A stretch of DNA of 64,000 nt from Candidatus Krumholzibacteriota bacterium. GTDB taxonomy: Bacteria; Krumholzibacteriota; Krumholzibacteriia; Krumholzibacteriales; Krumholzibacteriaceae. The position numbers and the translations under genes are program-made. Where the stretch lies: positions 1 to 64,000 of the forward strand of contig JAUWCL010000015.1 in the NCBI GenBank assembly GCA_030609325.1, read 5' to 3'. Of this stretch, positions 15,858 through 25,304 are shown in pieces (the first letter of the stretch is position 1; each line of letters begins with the position of its first letter). Under the pieces are notes generated by a model. That model was not told the origin of the DNA and did not search any database. It worked only from the letters and a program-made list of their open reading frames with translations.

Positions 15858-18500
15858 TTATCGTCGCATCATCCCGGGCGGCATCGATTTTTTTTCGATA
15901 TCGTTTTCGCCGGGCAGAAGACGCACGAACAGGGCTTTTTCCCACGCAAGGCGGCCGGCTATCTCCCGGACGGCCTCGAACGGGGCCGCCGCGATAAGCC
16001 CAAAGCGGTCCGTTCCACCCCTGTAAAGGTGGTCCAGGCCCATCCCTAGCGCCTCTCCGGCGCATGAGAGCTCCCTTCTGGAGAGCCTCGACACGAGGCG
16101 GCTCTTCGCTGTGGCCGTTTCCTCCGCGGTTACAGGATCGGCTGAAATCCCTTCTATGTTCTCCCTAAGGGCCTTTTCAGCCTTGTCGGCGTTTTCTCCC
16201 CTGGTACCCAGTCCCGCCGTAATTACTGCATGGCCACCGACTTGCGTCATCGAGCACCCCGTCGAATAGGCCAGCCCCCTCGTCTCCCTGATGTCGAGCT
16301 GCATACGTCTGCTGAGGATCTCGCAGGCGACGGCCAGTGCCGCTATCTCCCCCGCGGAGAGGTCGTCGACCCGCCAGGAAGCCGCCAGATAGGCGCCGCT
16401 TCCCGGTGAATCGCCGTCGACCGTGCCGGACTCGTAATCACGTTCAGTTGTCCAGCAGGGTTTTCTGCTCGAAACGTAAAAATCGCCGAAGACCCCCCGG
16501 AGAAGGTCCATCGCTTCGGGCTCCTCCAATGCAGTGACCAGCGTCACCACGGAACCCCTGTACCGGAAGAGCTCGAGTCGGGTATCGAGCATATCGGCCG
16601 AATCAGGAGCCACCCACCTCCCCGGAGACCTGTAAGGGGCTTCTCCGAATCTGTGGACCGGGAAGAGACCGCCGTATACGGCCTTTTTCAGCGCCGCGGA
16701 TGAGTGCCCGGACCGGATCCCGACTTCTCTCGCTACGAAAGGCGCAGCCGCATCTATATCGGCCTGAGGCATCTCGTGCTCCGAGAGGAAACGCTGCAGC
16801 ATCCCGGCCGCTTCCCTCATCTTCCCGGCAGGCGCCTCCAGCCTGATGAACGTCCAGGCCGGATTGATAAGATAATCGTCCATAGGGATGTACGGATTGT
16901 CACTCCACTGGATCCTGGCGCCTATGGCGGCGAGGTCCTCCTTCAGCTTGCGGCCTCCGGCCGAATTCTCCATGATGATAAGCAGGACCGAGACTGCATC
17001 GCTCTCCGCGTGCCCGGCACATGTCCTGACAGGGAAAAGAAGGCTCAGCGCCTCGACCGGAGAGCCCTCCCGGTATCTGACACCTGCGGTCAGCCCTCCG
17101 GGAAAGGTCTCGAATATCGCCTTTCCCTGTTCCATCCTGACATCGGGCGCCCGGGGAATCGCCGAGAATCCGTTGAACTCCGGCTCGCTGAGATATCCGC
17201 TCACGAGTTTCGCGATCTGTCCCGGCTTGACCCTTTCGACCGCCGATACCGCCTCGAACCAGCCGGCCCCGGTGACAGCCATCGCCTCGCCGTTGAGCAT
17301 CACGTAGAAGTGGTACCTCTCCCTGTCGAACATGTCCGATGACGCGAACGATATCTTCGCCCTCTCGAGCTCCTTTTCATCCGGCTTCCACTCCGCCAGG
17401 TCCGTGATCGCTCCCAGGAGCCTGTCAGGATTAACAGGATCGCTGTCCTGTCCCTCGACGCTGACCCGCAGCGCGGCGAAATCCTCGTGCACCTCGAGCC
17501 CGACGAAAGGCTCCGGCAGGCCAGCCTGATTCGCCGCCTCCTTCAGCGGGGACGACGGCGCCCCGAGCATCTCGGCGAGCAGCAGCGCCGCGGGAAAGAG
17601 CTTCTCACCCGCCGCAGGCATCCGGACGAGGAGATCGACCCTGCCCCCGGCGCCCTGCACGACGCGGGCCGTGACCTCTCCGCTCCATCTAGGCTCGAGT
17701 ACCGGTTCTTCCACGGCCCGGCCTTTCCCACCGCTTTTGACGCTTCCGACGCCGATGCTGCCGGCGGCAGTGAAATAATCGTCTATCCAGCCGAGCGTCC
17801 TGCTGCGCTCGAAATCTCCCGTCACGAATATCCTCATCCTGCCCGGCGTATAGCGGGACCTGTAGTATTCGATGACCCTGTCCCTCGAGACACTCTCGAT
17901 CGTCGACGGATAGCCTATGACCGGCTCGCTCAGGGATGATCCCCTGTAGAGGTAACCATCGGCCGCCCTCGAGACGGCCTCACGGGGATTGTCGAGCCCC
18001 TGGCTCATCTCCTCCAGCACGACCTTCCGCTCCTTCTCGATCTCGGCCGGTGCGAATACCGGATGAAGGAGCATCTGGGACAGTATCTCGATCGATTCCT
18101 CGAGCAGGTCGGAGCGGGCGAGAAGAAAATAAACCGTCACTTCCTTCCTCGTGAATGCGTTGAGGAATGCGCCGTTGTCGTCGACCCATCCGCTTATCTC
18201 CTCGCGGGTGAACCTCTCTGAGCCGTCGAACAGCAGATGCTCCAGGAAGTGCGTGACGCCGCGCGTATCGGGGGTCTCGTATGCCGATCCGGCCCTTACG
18301 GCCACGGCCACGAGGACAGAGCCCGAGCCGGGGTGGCGATCGAGTACTATCTCGAGTCCGCCGGGGCGGGTGACCGTCTCCGGAGAATTGTCGGAATCCT
18401 TCGAAGCCGAGCCGTATACGGCTGTCGCTGCGGCGATGACAATGAACAGGATAATGCCGGCGGCGCGGTATCGGACCACCGATTCAACAAATCGGATCAT
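15858..18500 (-). CDS. M16-family zinc metallopeptidase (exported, two-domain)
   Basis: An 880-residue insulinase/pitrilysin-family peptidase. Residues 1-33 are a signal peptide or anchor (AAGIILFIVIAAATAV). The N-terminal M16 half has the inverted zinc motif HFLEH (HxxEH) with the distal Glu in KERKVVLEEM about 75 residues later, so it should be catalytic. The second half has the M16C fold but no HxxEH, as usual for the inactive partner domain. Predicted to degrade short peptides in the periplasm or at the outer membrane; PqqL/YmxG-like relatives are common in didermic bacteria. Start at the ATG at 18500 with GGAGG 9 nt upstream; an upstream in-frame start at 18557 would precede the site. 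It follows lpdA by 59 nt. Confidence 0.9.
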   Translation of the reverse strand: MIRFVESVVRYRAAGIILFIVIAAATAVYGSASKDSDNSPETVTRPGGLEIVLDRHPGSGSVLVAVAVRAGSAYETPDTRGVTHFLEHLLFDGSERFTREEISGWVDDNGAFLNAFTRKEVTVYFLLARSDLLEESIEILSQMLLHPVFAPAEIEKERKVVLEEMSQGLDNPREAVSRAADGYLYRGSSLSEPVIGYPSTIESVSRDRVIEYYRSRYTPGRMRIFVTGDFERSRTLGWIDDYFTAAGSIGVGSVKSGGKGRAVEEPVLEPRWSGEVTARVVQGAGGRVDLLVRMPAAGEKLFPAALLLAEMLGAPSSPLKEAANQAGLPEPFVGLEVHEDFAALRVSVEGQDSDPVNPDRLLGAITDLAEWKPDEKELERAKISFASSDMFDRERYHFYVMLNGEAMAVTGAGWFEAVSAVERVKPGQIAKLVSGYLSEPEFNGFSAIPRAPDVRMEQGKAIFETFPGGLTAGVRYREGSPVEALSLLFPVRTCAGHAESDAVSVLLIIMENSAGGRKLKEDLAAIGARIQWSDNPYIPMDDYLINPAWTFIRLEAPAGKMREAAGMLQRFLSEHEMPQADIDAAAPFVAREVGIRSGHSSAALKKAVYGGLFPVHRFGEAPYRSPGRWVAPDSADMLDTRLELFRYRGSVVTLVTALEEPEAMDLLRGVFGDFYVSSRKPCWTTERDYESGTVDGDSPGSGAYLAASWRVDDLSAGEIAALAVACEILSRRMQLDIRETRGLAYSTGCSMTQVGGHAVITAGLGTRGENADKAEKALRENIEGISADPVTAEETATAKSRLVSRLSRRELSCAGEALGMGLDHLYRGGTDRFGLIAAAPFEAVREIAGRLAWEKALFVRLLPGENDIEKKSMPPGMMRR

Positions 18501-18559
18501 CAGGACATACCTCCGGGAAATCTGTGCGTGTCTCCTGGCAATCTTCGAAAACAGCAATA

Positions 18560-19930
18560 TCAGAGAATGTGGATCGCTTTGCCCTCGATCGCCTCGGCGG
18601 CCTCGGCAAGAGCTTCGGAGAGCGTCGGATGAGGAAATATCGAATCGGCGAAGTCATGGGCGGTGAGCTTCCTGCCCAGCGCCACGATCCCGGCCGAGAG
18701 GAGCTCCGTCGCCTGCGGCCCTATGATGTGTAGGCCGAGAAGCCTGCCATCCTCCTTCGAGGCGACCCACTTGACAAATCCCTCCTCCTCGCGCATCCCC
18801 TTCGCCTTGCCGTTGGCGGCGAACGGAAACCTTCCAGCGGCGGTCTCGATCCCTTTCTCCTTCGCTTCCCGTTCGGTCAGCCCGACGCGCGAAATCTCGG
18901 GAAGGGTATATATCGTCGCCGGCACGGCGCTGTAATCGATCTCGCCACCCTTCCCGAGGGCGTTTGCCGCGGCTACGACTCCCTCGCGGGTCGCCACGTG
19001 GGCGAGAAACCATCCCCCGATGACGTCCCCCGCCGCGAAGATTCCGCCGACATTCGTCCGCATCCCTCCGTCGACGGTGATCCCCGCCTTCGACGCCTCG
19101 ATTCCCGCCTCCTCGAGACCGATGCCGGCGATATTGGGCTTCCTGCCGACCGAGACGAGCACGATCTCGGCACTGATATCTTCGCCGCTCTCCAGGACCG
19201 CCTTCACCCCGTCGCCGGTCTTCTCCAGCGACGAGACTTTCGTCCCGAGGTTCAGCTTGATGCCCTTCTTTTTCAGGTAGGTCTGGAGGAACCTTATTAT
19301 GTGGATGTCCTCTGTCGCGATTATCGAGGGGAGCATCTCGACGATCGTCACATTCGTGCCGAAGGCGTTGAAAACGGACGCGAACTCACACCCTATCACT
19401 CCGCCACCCACGACTATCATGCTCTCCGGCACCCGCCCGATGTCGAGCAGTTCGGTGGAGCTGAGCACGGTCTTCCCGTCGAACTCCATTCCCGGCAGCT
19501 CGATCTCCGACGAACCGGTGGCAACTATCACCGACCGGCCGACGACCGCACCGTGACCCTCGACCTCGACCTTGCCGGGCGATACGAGACGGCCGCGGCC
19601 CTCCACGATGTCGATGTTGCGGCCCCTGAGGATCTTTCTTACGCCGCCGACGAGGCTGTCAACCACGCTGTTCTTGTGCGCCATGAGAGCGGCGGGATCA
19701 ACCGATATCGTGCCCGAGACACCCGACTCCTGCCCCGTTGCGGCGAGCTCGATGAGGTGCGCCAGACCGTGAAGGGTCTTCGTCGGAATGCAGCCCCTGT
19801 TGAGACATACGCCGCCGAGCCTGTCCTCCTCTATCAGACAGACGCTCGCACCGAGCTGCGCGGCCCTTATTGCGGCCGGGTAGCCGGCGGGGCCTCCCCC
19901 CAGCACGACAAGATCGTAACCGGATGACAA
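18560..19930 (-). CDS. lpdA: Dihydrolipoyl dehydrogenase
   Basis: LpdA is the E3 flavoenzyme of 2-oxoacid dehydrogenase and glycine-cleavage complexes. The 456-residue protein has GGGPAGYPAA for FAD at its N-terminus, the redox disulfide GGVCLNRGCIPTK near residue 40, the second nucleotide-binding fold VVGGGVIGCEFAS, AAGDV, and the C-terminal PHPTLSE that supplies the catalytic His of the partner subunit. Start at a TTG (19930) 7 nt after GGAGG, giving family length. No E1 or E2 gene is nearby; the neighbours are a LytR-type regulator 14 nt upstream and an M16 peptidase downstream. Confidence 0.95.
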   Translation of the reverse strand: MSSGYDLVVLGGGPAGYPAAIRAAQLGASVCLIEEDRLGGVCLNRGCIPTKTLHGLAHLIELAATGQESGVSGTISVDPAALMAHKNSVVDSLVGGVRKILRGRNIDIVEGRGRLVSPGKVEVEGHGAVVGRSVIVATGSSEIELPGMEFDGKTVLSSTELLDIGRVPESMIVVGGGVIGCEFASVFNAFGTNVTIVEMLPSIIATEDIHIIRFLQTYLKKKGIKLNLGTKVSSLEKTGDGVKAVLESGEDISAEIVLVSVGRKPNIAGIGLEEAGIEASKAGITVDGGMRTNVGGIFAAGDVIGGWFLAHVATREGVVAAANALGKGGEIDYSAVPATIYTLPEISRVGLTEREAKEKGIETAAGRFPFAANGKAKGMREEEGFVKWVASKEDGRLLGLHIIGPQATELLSAGIVALGRKLTAHDFADSIFPHPTLSEALAEAAEAIEGKAIHIL

Positions 19931-19944
19931 GATCGGGCCTCCCT

Positions 19945-20715
19945 CTATTTTCCCTCTGCCTTGTTTTTGAGAAGCTGGGCCTGCGTCCTCGTCAGCCTTA
20001 TCTCCGTCGAGAAGCTGTCCTCCAGCGTCATGATGTAGTTGCCGCCCGACCACGGGACTATCTCGCCGATCTTTCCGACGTTGACGATCCCGTCGGAGCC
20101 GAGCCGCAGGAAGACCGCCGGGTCGAGCTGGGCCTCAAGCTCGTCGAGGTCGACGTAGTTCGTGACAAAATCGCCGTTGTCCGTGTGGGCGATCACCTCG
20201 CGGCCGCGCTTCTCGAGCATCGCGACCCTGCCGGTGTCGATCAGGTCCATCCCGCCTTCTTTCTTCACTACGATCCTGGGCAGGAATTTCCGGCCGACAT
20301 GGATACCCTCGGTCAGTTTCTTCAGTTTCTCGACGAACTCGCCGCGAGAGGGCATGATCGCTCTCGCCCGTTCGATCGCCCCTTCGAGACGGTCCTTCTC
20401 GACCGGCTTGAGCAGGTAATCAACGGCGTTTATCTCGAAAGCCCTGATTGCGTACTGGTCGTACGCCGTCGTGAACACCACGAGAGGAACGTCGCCCGAA
20501 TCTACGAGCCTTCTTACGACACCGAACCCGTCGAGAACAGGCATCTGTATATCGAGGAAAATAATATCCGGAGAAAGATCGGTCACCATCGCGACCGCTT
20601 CCTCCCCGCCGGCCGCCTCGCCCACCACCTCGATGTCTACAACCTGCTCGAGCAGGAATCTCATCTCGTCGCGCGCGAGCTTCTCGTCATCCACGATCAG
20701 TGCACGTACCGGCAA
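19945..20715 (-). CDS. LytTR-family response regulator
   Basis: A 256-residue regulator. Residues 3-120 are a receiver domain (LIVDDEK acidic pocket, phosphoacceptor Asp in IIFLDIQMP, Thr in FTTAYD, Lys in LLKPVEK). Residues ~150-250 are a LytTR DNA-binding domain (GRKFLPRIVVKKEGG, RLGSDGIVNV, IRLTRTQAQLL). Start probably the TTG at 20715 after GGGGGAAGG, overlapping the kinase gene by 29 nt. With the upstream LytS-like kinase it forms a LytSR/YehTU-type two-component system. Target genes are unknown. Confidence 0.92.
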   Translation of the reverse strand: MPVRALIVDDEKLARDEMRFLLEQVVDIEVVGEAAGGEEAVAMVTDLSPDIIFLDIQMPVLDGFGVVRRLVDSGDVPLVVFTTAYDQYAIRAFEINAVDYLLKPVEKDRLEGAIERARAIMPSRGEFVEKLKKLTEGIHVGRKFLPRIVVKKEGGMDLIDTGRVAMLEKRGREVIAHTDNGDFVTNYVDLDELEAQLDPAVFLRLGSDGIVNVGKIGEIVPWSGGNYIMTLEDSFSTEIRLTRTQAQLLKNKAEGK

Positions 20716-22027
20716 CTTCCTTCCCCCTTCCGGCGGACTCAGGGATAAAGAGCCTGACGATCGCTCCCCCTCCGGGACGCGAGCATATCTCGATTCTGCC
20801 CTCTCCGCACGTGTAGATATCGAGTCTCTCGGCAACGTTCTTCAGACCCACTCCCCTTGAAAAGAGCGAGCCTATAACGAGCGGGCCCGTCTCGGGGCCG
20901 TCGTTCTCGATAGTTATCTCGGTGCCGCCTTTGACCGGGGCGGACCCGATGCAGACCCTGCCGCCTTCGGTCCTGCAGGCGATGCCGTGCTTGACGGCGT
21001 TCTCCACGAGCGGCTGGAGAAGCAACGAAGGCACCTGGACGCCGAGGGTCCTCTCGTCGAACTCCTTGACGACCTCGAACCTGTCGTCTCCGAACCGTAC
21101 CCTCTCGATTGAGAGATAGTCGTCGAGGAAATCGATCTCGCCCGCGAGCGAATGCGTGTCCCCCGTTTCGTCGAGCGATTTCCTGAATATCGACGACAGC
21201 CGCCTTGTCATCTCCCTTGCCCGATCCGCGTCGGTCCTGATCAGCGATGTTATCGAATTGAGCGTATTGAAGAGAAAATGGGGATTTATCTGGCTTCTCA
21301 GCGTGGTCAGCCTTGCGTGGACGAGCTGTTTCTCTTCCTCCCGGTGTATCAGCTCATCACGGGCGTTTGCGGTGAGCTTCAGCGCCATCCCCACCGTGTA
21401 GATGAGCACGGCGAGGTCGATCGTTATGAAGAGCCAGTCCCTCACGGGATATCCGTATATCAGCCCCGCCGTCCCGCACCTCTCGAGGAGTGCGTACCGC
21501 AGGAGCGCAAAACCGATGCACAGCACCACGGGGATAAAGTTCCTGTCGAGAGCGCCGTGGACGAGGCGCTCTAGGAAGTTGTAGACGGCAAGAAAGGGGT
21601 TGAGCGAGAAGTTCCACACCTCGCCTCCCCTGCCGAGCCTGGAGTAGCTGAACCCCGAGACGAGACCTGCGACGCAGTAGAACGGCAGGGAGACCGTCTC
21701 TCCGATGAGGAAGCAGGTCAGCCCGATGGCGAATCCCGTCCCGGCGCCGACCCACGTCCCGCCGATCAGTCCGGCTGCTATCGCGCCCTCGAGCGAGAGG
21801 TCCATCGCGGCCTGCGCCGACATCTTCCTTATCAGCACGCCCACCGAGAATATCACGGCGAGCAGCACTGTCAGCTTGACCTTTTCTCGCGCGGGGACAG
21901 AGACCTTCACGAGTATGTCGCCGGTGAAGCGGAATCCGAGCACGAGGCTCGTTATCCCCGCCATAACGACGAGCCTCAGCAGAAGGTTTATCAGCGCAAG
22001 CTGGTCCTGAGTGAAAGCGAGCGGCAT
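20687..22027 (-). CDS. LytS-type membrane sensor histidine kinase
   Basis: A 446-residue kinase. The first ~215 residues hold about six membrane helices, including a 5TM-LYT-like section with the Gly-rich GLIGGTWVGAGTGFAIGL repeat. Next comes the His_kinase family segment with the phosphoacceptor in RSQINPHFLFNTLNSI (about residue 246), and then a HATPase domain with QPLVENAVKHGI (N-box) and RGVGLKNV (G-box). The partner regulator lies 3' and overlaps it. Ligand unknown; LytS relatives sense cell-wall or pyruvate-type signals. GGGAG lies 7 nt before the ATG. Confidence 0.93.
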   Translation of the reverse strand: MPLAFTQDQLALINLLLRLVVMAGITSLVLGFRFTGDILVKVSVPAREKVKLTVLLAVIFSVGVLIRKMSAQAAMDLSLEGAIAAGLIGGTWVGAGTGFAIGLTCFLIGETVSLPFYCVAGLVSGFSYSRLGRGGEVWNFSLNPFLAVYNFLERLVHGALDRNFIPVVLCIGFALLRYALLERCGTAGLIYGYPVRDWLFITIDLAVLIYTVGMALKLTANARDELIHREEEKQLVHARLTTLRSQINPHFLFNTLNSITSLIRTDADRAREMTRRLSSIFRKSLDETGDTHSLAGEIDFLDDYLSIERVRFGDDRFEVVKEFDERTLGVQVPSLLLQPLVENAVKHGIACRTEGGRVCIGSAPVKGGTEITIENDGPETGPLVIGSLFSRGVGLKNVAERLDIYTCGEGRIEICSRPGGGAIVRLFIPESAGRGKEVAGTCTDRG

Positions 22028-22066
22028 CCTGGTCTCCCTGTTCCGGCGAAATCGGGGCGGAAACCG

Positions 22067-22666
22067 TCACATGCGCCGGCGGTACATCGCGAGTATGACG
22101 TCCTCGTACTGTTTCTGAGAGTGAAGTCCCTCGAGCCTGTAAAACAGCTCGTCTTCCCTCGTGACGACGTGAGTGGTCGGCAACCTGCTGGCCCTGCCGA
22201 AGAGGCCCGGATCGCCGCCCGGCAAAAGCACCTCGAACCGAACGTCGTTGGCTTTGACAAACGACCTCACCGCAGACACCCCCCCCTTGCCGGTGACTAT
22301 CCCGAGAACCGTCACGTTCCTTCCGAATTTACGCTGGATCTCGTTCATGATCGGCACGAGCTTCTTCGAGTCGGCATTCCACGTCTCGATGTAATTGACC
22401 AGCAGTATCATCCTGCCGTAGTCGCATATCTTCTTCTCCTCGCCGCCGAGAGTCACGAATGTGACATCCGATACCGACCGCTCCCCGGCGGTCTCTGCCG
22501 CAGCGGGCGCCTTCCCGGTATCGGAGTCGTCGGCAGACGTTTTCGCGCCGTCTCCATCCCCCGAGCAGGATACGAGCAGGAATGCGGCAGCCGCGACCGC
22601 CAGAGAGACAGCCAGAGCATTGGAGACTCCGGTTTTCCTATTCAGGACAAGACCGTGCGGCACCAT
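22067..22666 (-). CDS. Thioredoxin-fold lipoprotein lacking the CxxC motif
   Basis: A 199-residue lipoprotein. The signal ends in LLVSC (lipobox), followed by a disordered Ser/Asp/Ala-rich linker (residues ~35-65). The rest matches TlpA/ResA/AhpC-type thioredoxin folds: VTFVTLGGEEKKICDYG, ILLVNYIETWNADSKKLVP and VLGIVTG, then the cis-Pro region RLPTTHVV. At the place where TlpA has WCxxC this protein has WNADS, so neither redox Cys is present and thiol-disulfide activity is not expected. It may bind a ligand or partner instead. Start ATG overlaps the acyl-CoA dehydrogenase stop (TGATG), so translation is coupled. Confidence 0.82.
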   Translation of the reverse strand: MVPHGLVLNRKTGVSNALAVSLAVAAAAFLLVSCSGDGDGAKTSADDSDTGKAPAAAETAGERSVSDVTFVTLGGEEKKICDYGRMILLVNYIETWNADSKKLVPIMNEIQRKFGRNVTVLGIVTGKGGVSAVRSFVKANDVRFEVLLPGGDPGLFGRASRLPTTHVVTREDELFYRLEGLHSQKQYEDVILAMYRRRM

Positions 22667-23817
22667 CAGCGCTCCTTGATCAGCAGGCCGGCGATTGTGT
22701 TCTTCTGAATCTCCTTCGTACCCTCGTAGATCTCTGCGATCTTCGCATCCCGATAGTAGCGCTCGACCTCGTACTCGGTCATATAGCCGTATCCGCCGAG
22801 GATCTGGATCGCCTCGTCGGCCACCTGGACCGCGGTCCTGGCGGCTACGTACTTCGCCATCGAAGTCAGCTTGGGATCGATCCGCCCCTGGTCGAAGTTC
22901 CACGCGGCTTTGTATGTGAGCAGTCTCGCGTACTCGATAGCTGTGGCCATGTCGGCGAGCTTGTGCTGTGTGACCTGGAACTTCGCCAGCGGCCTGCCGA
23001 ACTGCTCGCGCTCGAGCGAATAGTCGATAGCCCTTTCGAATGCTCCCTGGGCGATGCCGAGCGCCGTCGCGGCGATCTCGACGCGACTCTCGTCGAAGAA
23101 CTCGAGAACCTGGTAGAAACCCTTTCCGTCTTCGCCGATGAGGTTGCCCGCGGGCACGCGTACATTGTCGAATATCACTTCGGCAGTCGAGGTCATTTTG
23201 ATGCCCATCTTTGTGCCGACGTCCTCTGTCGAGAGTCCCTCGGTATCTTTTTCGACGAGTATCGTCGCCATCCCCCTGTACGAGGGCTCGGCGTTGTCGT
23301 CGGTCTGGCAGAGCACGATGTAGAAATCAGCGATCTGCCCGTTTGTGATAAACATCTTGTTGCCGTTTATCACCCACGAATCGCCGTCCCTGACCGCCCT
23401 CGTGTCCATTCGCGTGATGTCGCTGCCGTGGTTCGCCTCGGTGAAGGCGCCGGCCGAGATCATCTTACCCTGGGCCACGGCGGTGAGGTACTTCTGCTTC
23501 TGCTCGTCCGAACCACACCGCATGATGATCTCGGAGGCGAAATCGGAGAGGGCCAGGGCTGTTCCGAGACCGGAATCGCGCCTGCAGAACTCCTCGACGA
23601 CGAGGATGTTCTCGACTAGGCCGAGGCCCGAGCCGCCCGCGTCGGTGGGAAAATGCAGCCCGATGAAGCCCAGCTCGCTGGCTTTCTGCCAGAGTTCCCT
23701 CGGGAAGGAATGCTCCTCCTCGTGCTTAAGGGCCAACTCCCTTGTGAATTCACCTTTTGCAAAGCTGCTTGCCGCTTCCTGAATATCCTTCTGTTCGGTG
23801 GTCAGTTCGAAATCCAT
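22666..23817 (-). CDS. Acyl-CoA dehydrogenase
   Basis: A 383-residue FAD enzyme that oxidises acyl-CoA to trans-2-enoyl-CoA. It has the family signatures GAFTEANHGSD, the catalytic-base region IAEIYEGTKEIQKN (Glu near residue 366), and the adenine-site loop ILGGYGYMTEYEVERYYRD. Length matches short-chain/butyryl-CoA-type members. GGGAGG precedes the ATG by 5 nt. It is followed by the thioredoxin-fold lipoprotein. No electron-transfer flavoprotein gene is in the window, so the substrate class is unclear. Confidence 0.95.
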   Translation of the reverse strand: MDFELTTEQKDIQEAASSFAKGEFTRELALKHEEEHSFPRELWQKASELGFIGLHFPTDAGGSGLGLVENILVVEEFCRRDSGLGTALALSDFASEIIMRCGSDEQKQKYLTAVAQGKMISAGAFTEANHGSDITRMDTRAVRDGDSWVINGNKMFITNGQIADFYIVLCQTDDNAEPSYRGMATILVEKDTEGLSTEDVGTKMGIKMTSTAEVIFDNVRVPAGNLIGEDGKGFYQVLEFFDESRVEIAATALGIAQGAFERAIDYSLEREQFGRPLAKFQVTQHKLADMATAIEYARLLTYKAAWNFDQGRIDPKLTSMAKYVAARTAVQVADEAIQILGGYGYMTEYEVERYYRDAKIAEIYEGTKEIQKNTIAGLLIKER

Positions 23818-23999
23818 TTCATCCTCCCCACGGCCGTATCGAACGGCTTGAAAAATAACCCGATATGCTATCTTAAACCTTGAAATTGCTACAAGTTCCG
23901 AGAGTCTAACAGAAGCTGAGGCCCAAAATCAACAGATAGTTAAAGCCCCCGCAAGGGTCTGGAACGGTTTTTGCGGATATTCCCCCCGGAGTGTGATAA

Positions 24000-25304
24000 A
24001 TGAAGGTGATCGCTGTGATTTCGGCCGTTTTTCTGACGGCGGGCATGCTTGCCCCCTGTCTTCATGCCCAGTCCTCGTCCAGGATCGAGGCGGAACGCCT
24101 CTTCGTCGAGGCGCAGAAATCTATCGTCCGGGGCGACAACGTAAAGGCCGAAGCCTACCTGATGAAATCCCTGCAGCACGACGACTCGTTCACGTCGGCG
24201 ATCTGGCAGCTCTCACAGATCTACGAGAAACGGGGCCAGCTCGAGTACGCACGCGAGCTGCTGCTGAGGGGGCTCCAGCAGGAACCCGACGCGACCTGGG
24301 CCCGCGACAAGCTGGCCCGGACGGAGAAGATGCTCACCGGCAAGCTCCTGGCCGAGGCGGAGCGCTTCATGAGCAGGGGCCAGTACGACCAGGCAATCCC
24401 CAAGCTGTCGCTCTACCTCGGCATCAAGCCGTACGACCCCGTTCCGCTCGTTCAGATAGCGAGGTGCCACCTCGCCATAAACAACCTCGATTCAGCGAAG
24501 GAATACCTCGTACAGGCCATCGAGCGCGACCCCTCCAACACCGAGATCATTTCGCTGCTCGACGAAGTCAAGAGGTGTTCCGACAGGGCCGAGGTCGAAG
24601 CCGCCCTGAGGCGGGCCCGAGCCGTCCTCGTCTCCTATAATCCCGAGACGAAGGGGAAGGCCGAGAAAACGCTGAGCGACGTGCTGGCGCTCGATCCGGA
24701 GAACGCCTGGGCGAGGGAGAAGCTCAGGGAGATCGCCCTTCTCGAGGAGGAGGAGCAAAAGACTCCCCCGGCCGAGGAGACCGTGGCAAAGGGAGTCGCC
24801 AGGAGCATCGAGGCAATAAAAACGCTCGAGGAGCCTACCTCGCGCGTCATCTCCGTCCTCAGGTCGAACGTGCTGATCGTCGTTCTCGTCATGATCGCGG
24901 TGCTTCTCGGGCTTAATCTCAGGCGCAAGTCGAAGTCCCGCAGCTATCCGCTGCAGGGGAGCCTGTCGCTGATACCTATCCTCGACATAGTCTCCCTGCT
25001 CAACAGCAACCTCAAGTCGGGAAGGCTGATGATCATCTCGCGATCCGGTCGCGGCGAGGTATTCTTCGAGAGAGGCGAAATCATCCACGCGCGGCTGAAG
25101 AGCTGGGACGGGAAGACGGCGTTCCACAAAATAATGGCGCTGCGAAGCGGCCGCTACATCTTCAACAACCACCTGCCCAGCATCCACCACACGATCACCG
25201 AACCACTCAGTCTCCTGCTGCTCTCGATGAGGTCCCAGGAACAGGAGCAGAAGAAGGATTCCGGAAAGAGACCCGCCAGGCAGAAGGAAGAGATCTTCAA
25301 TTGA
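24000..25304 (+). CDS. TPR protein with DUF4388 domain
   Basis: A 434-residue membrane protein. Residues 1-23 are a signal peptide; residues ~25-240 contain about four to five tetratricopeptide repeats (AEAYLMKSLQHDD, ARELLLRGLQQEPD, AKEYLVQAIERDPS). A charged stretch then leads to a membrane helix (VLIVVLVMIAVLLGLNL, about residues 286-303) and a cytoplasmic DUF4388/PATAN-like domain (GSLSLIPILDIVSLLNSNLKSG, then GEVFFERGEIIHARL, about residues 315-410). DUF4388 is a signalling domain found in bacterial receiver proteins. So periplasmic TPRs may sense something and pass it through the membrane. The next gene is convergent, its stop codon directly abutting this one (TGA at 25302-25304, then TCA on the plus strand). 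Confidence 0.8.
   Translation: MKVIAVISAVFLTAGMLAPCLHAQSSSRIEAERLFVEAQKSIVRGDNVKAEAYLMKSLQHDDSFTSAIWQLSQIYEKRGQLEYARELLLRGLQQEPDATWARDKLARTEKMLTGKLLAEAERFMSRGQYDQAIPKLSLYLGIKPYDPVPLVQIARCHLAINNLDSAKEYLVQAIERDPSNTEIISLLDEVKRCSDRAEVEAALRRARAVLVSYNPETKGKAEKTLSDVLALDPENAWAREKLREIALLEEEEQKTPPAEETVAKGVARSIEAIKTLEEPTSRVISVLRSNVLIVVLVMIAVLLGLNLRRKSKSRSYPLQGSLSLIPILDIVSLLNSNLKSGRLMIISRSGRGEVFFERGEIIHARLKSWDGKTAFHKIMALRSGRYIFNNHLPSIHHTITEPLSLLLLSMRSQEQEQKKDSGKRPARQKEEIFN

Noticed and set aside
23818-23999. Clear promoters in the divergent gap between the acyl-CoA dehydrogenase and TPR-DUF4388 genes
   Set aside because: AT-rich hexamers exist on both strands, but no pair had both good hexamers and 16-18 nt spacing, so none is annotated.
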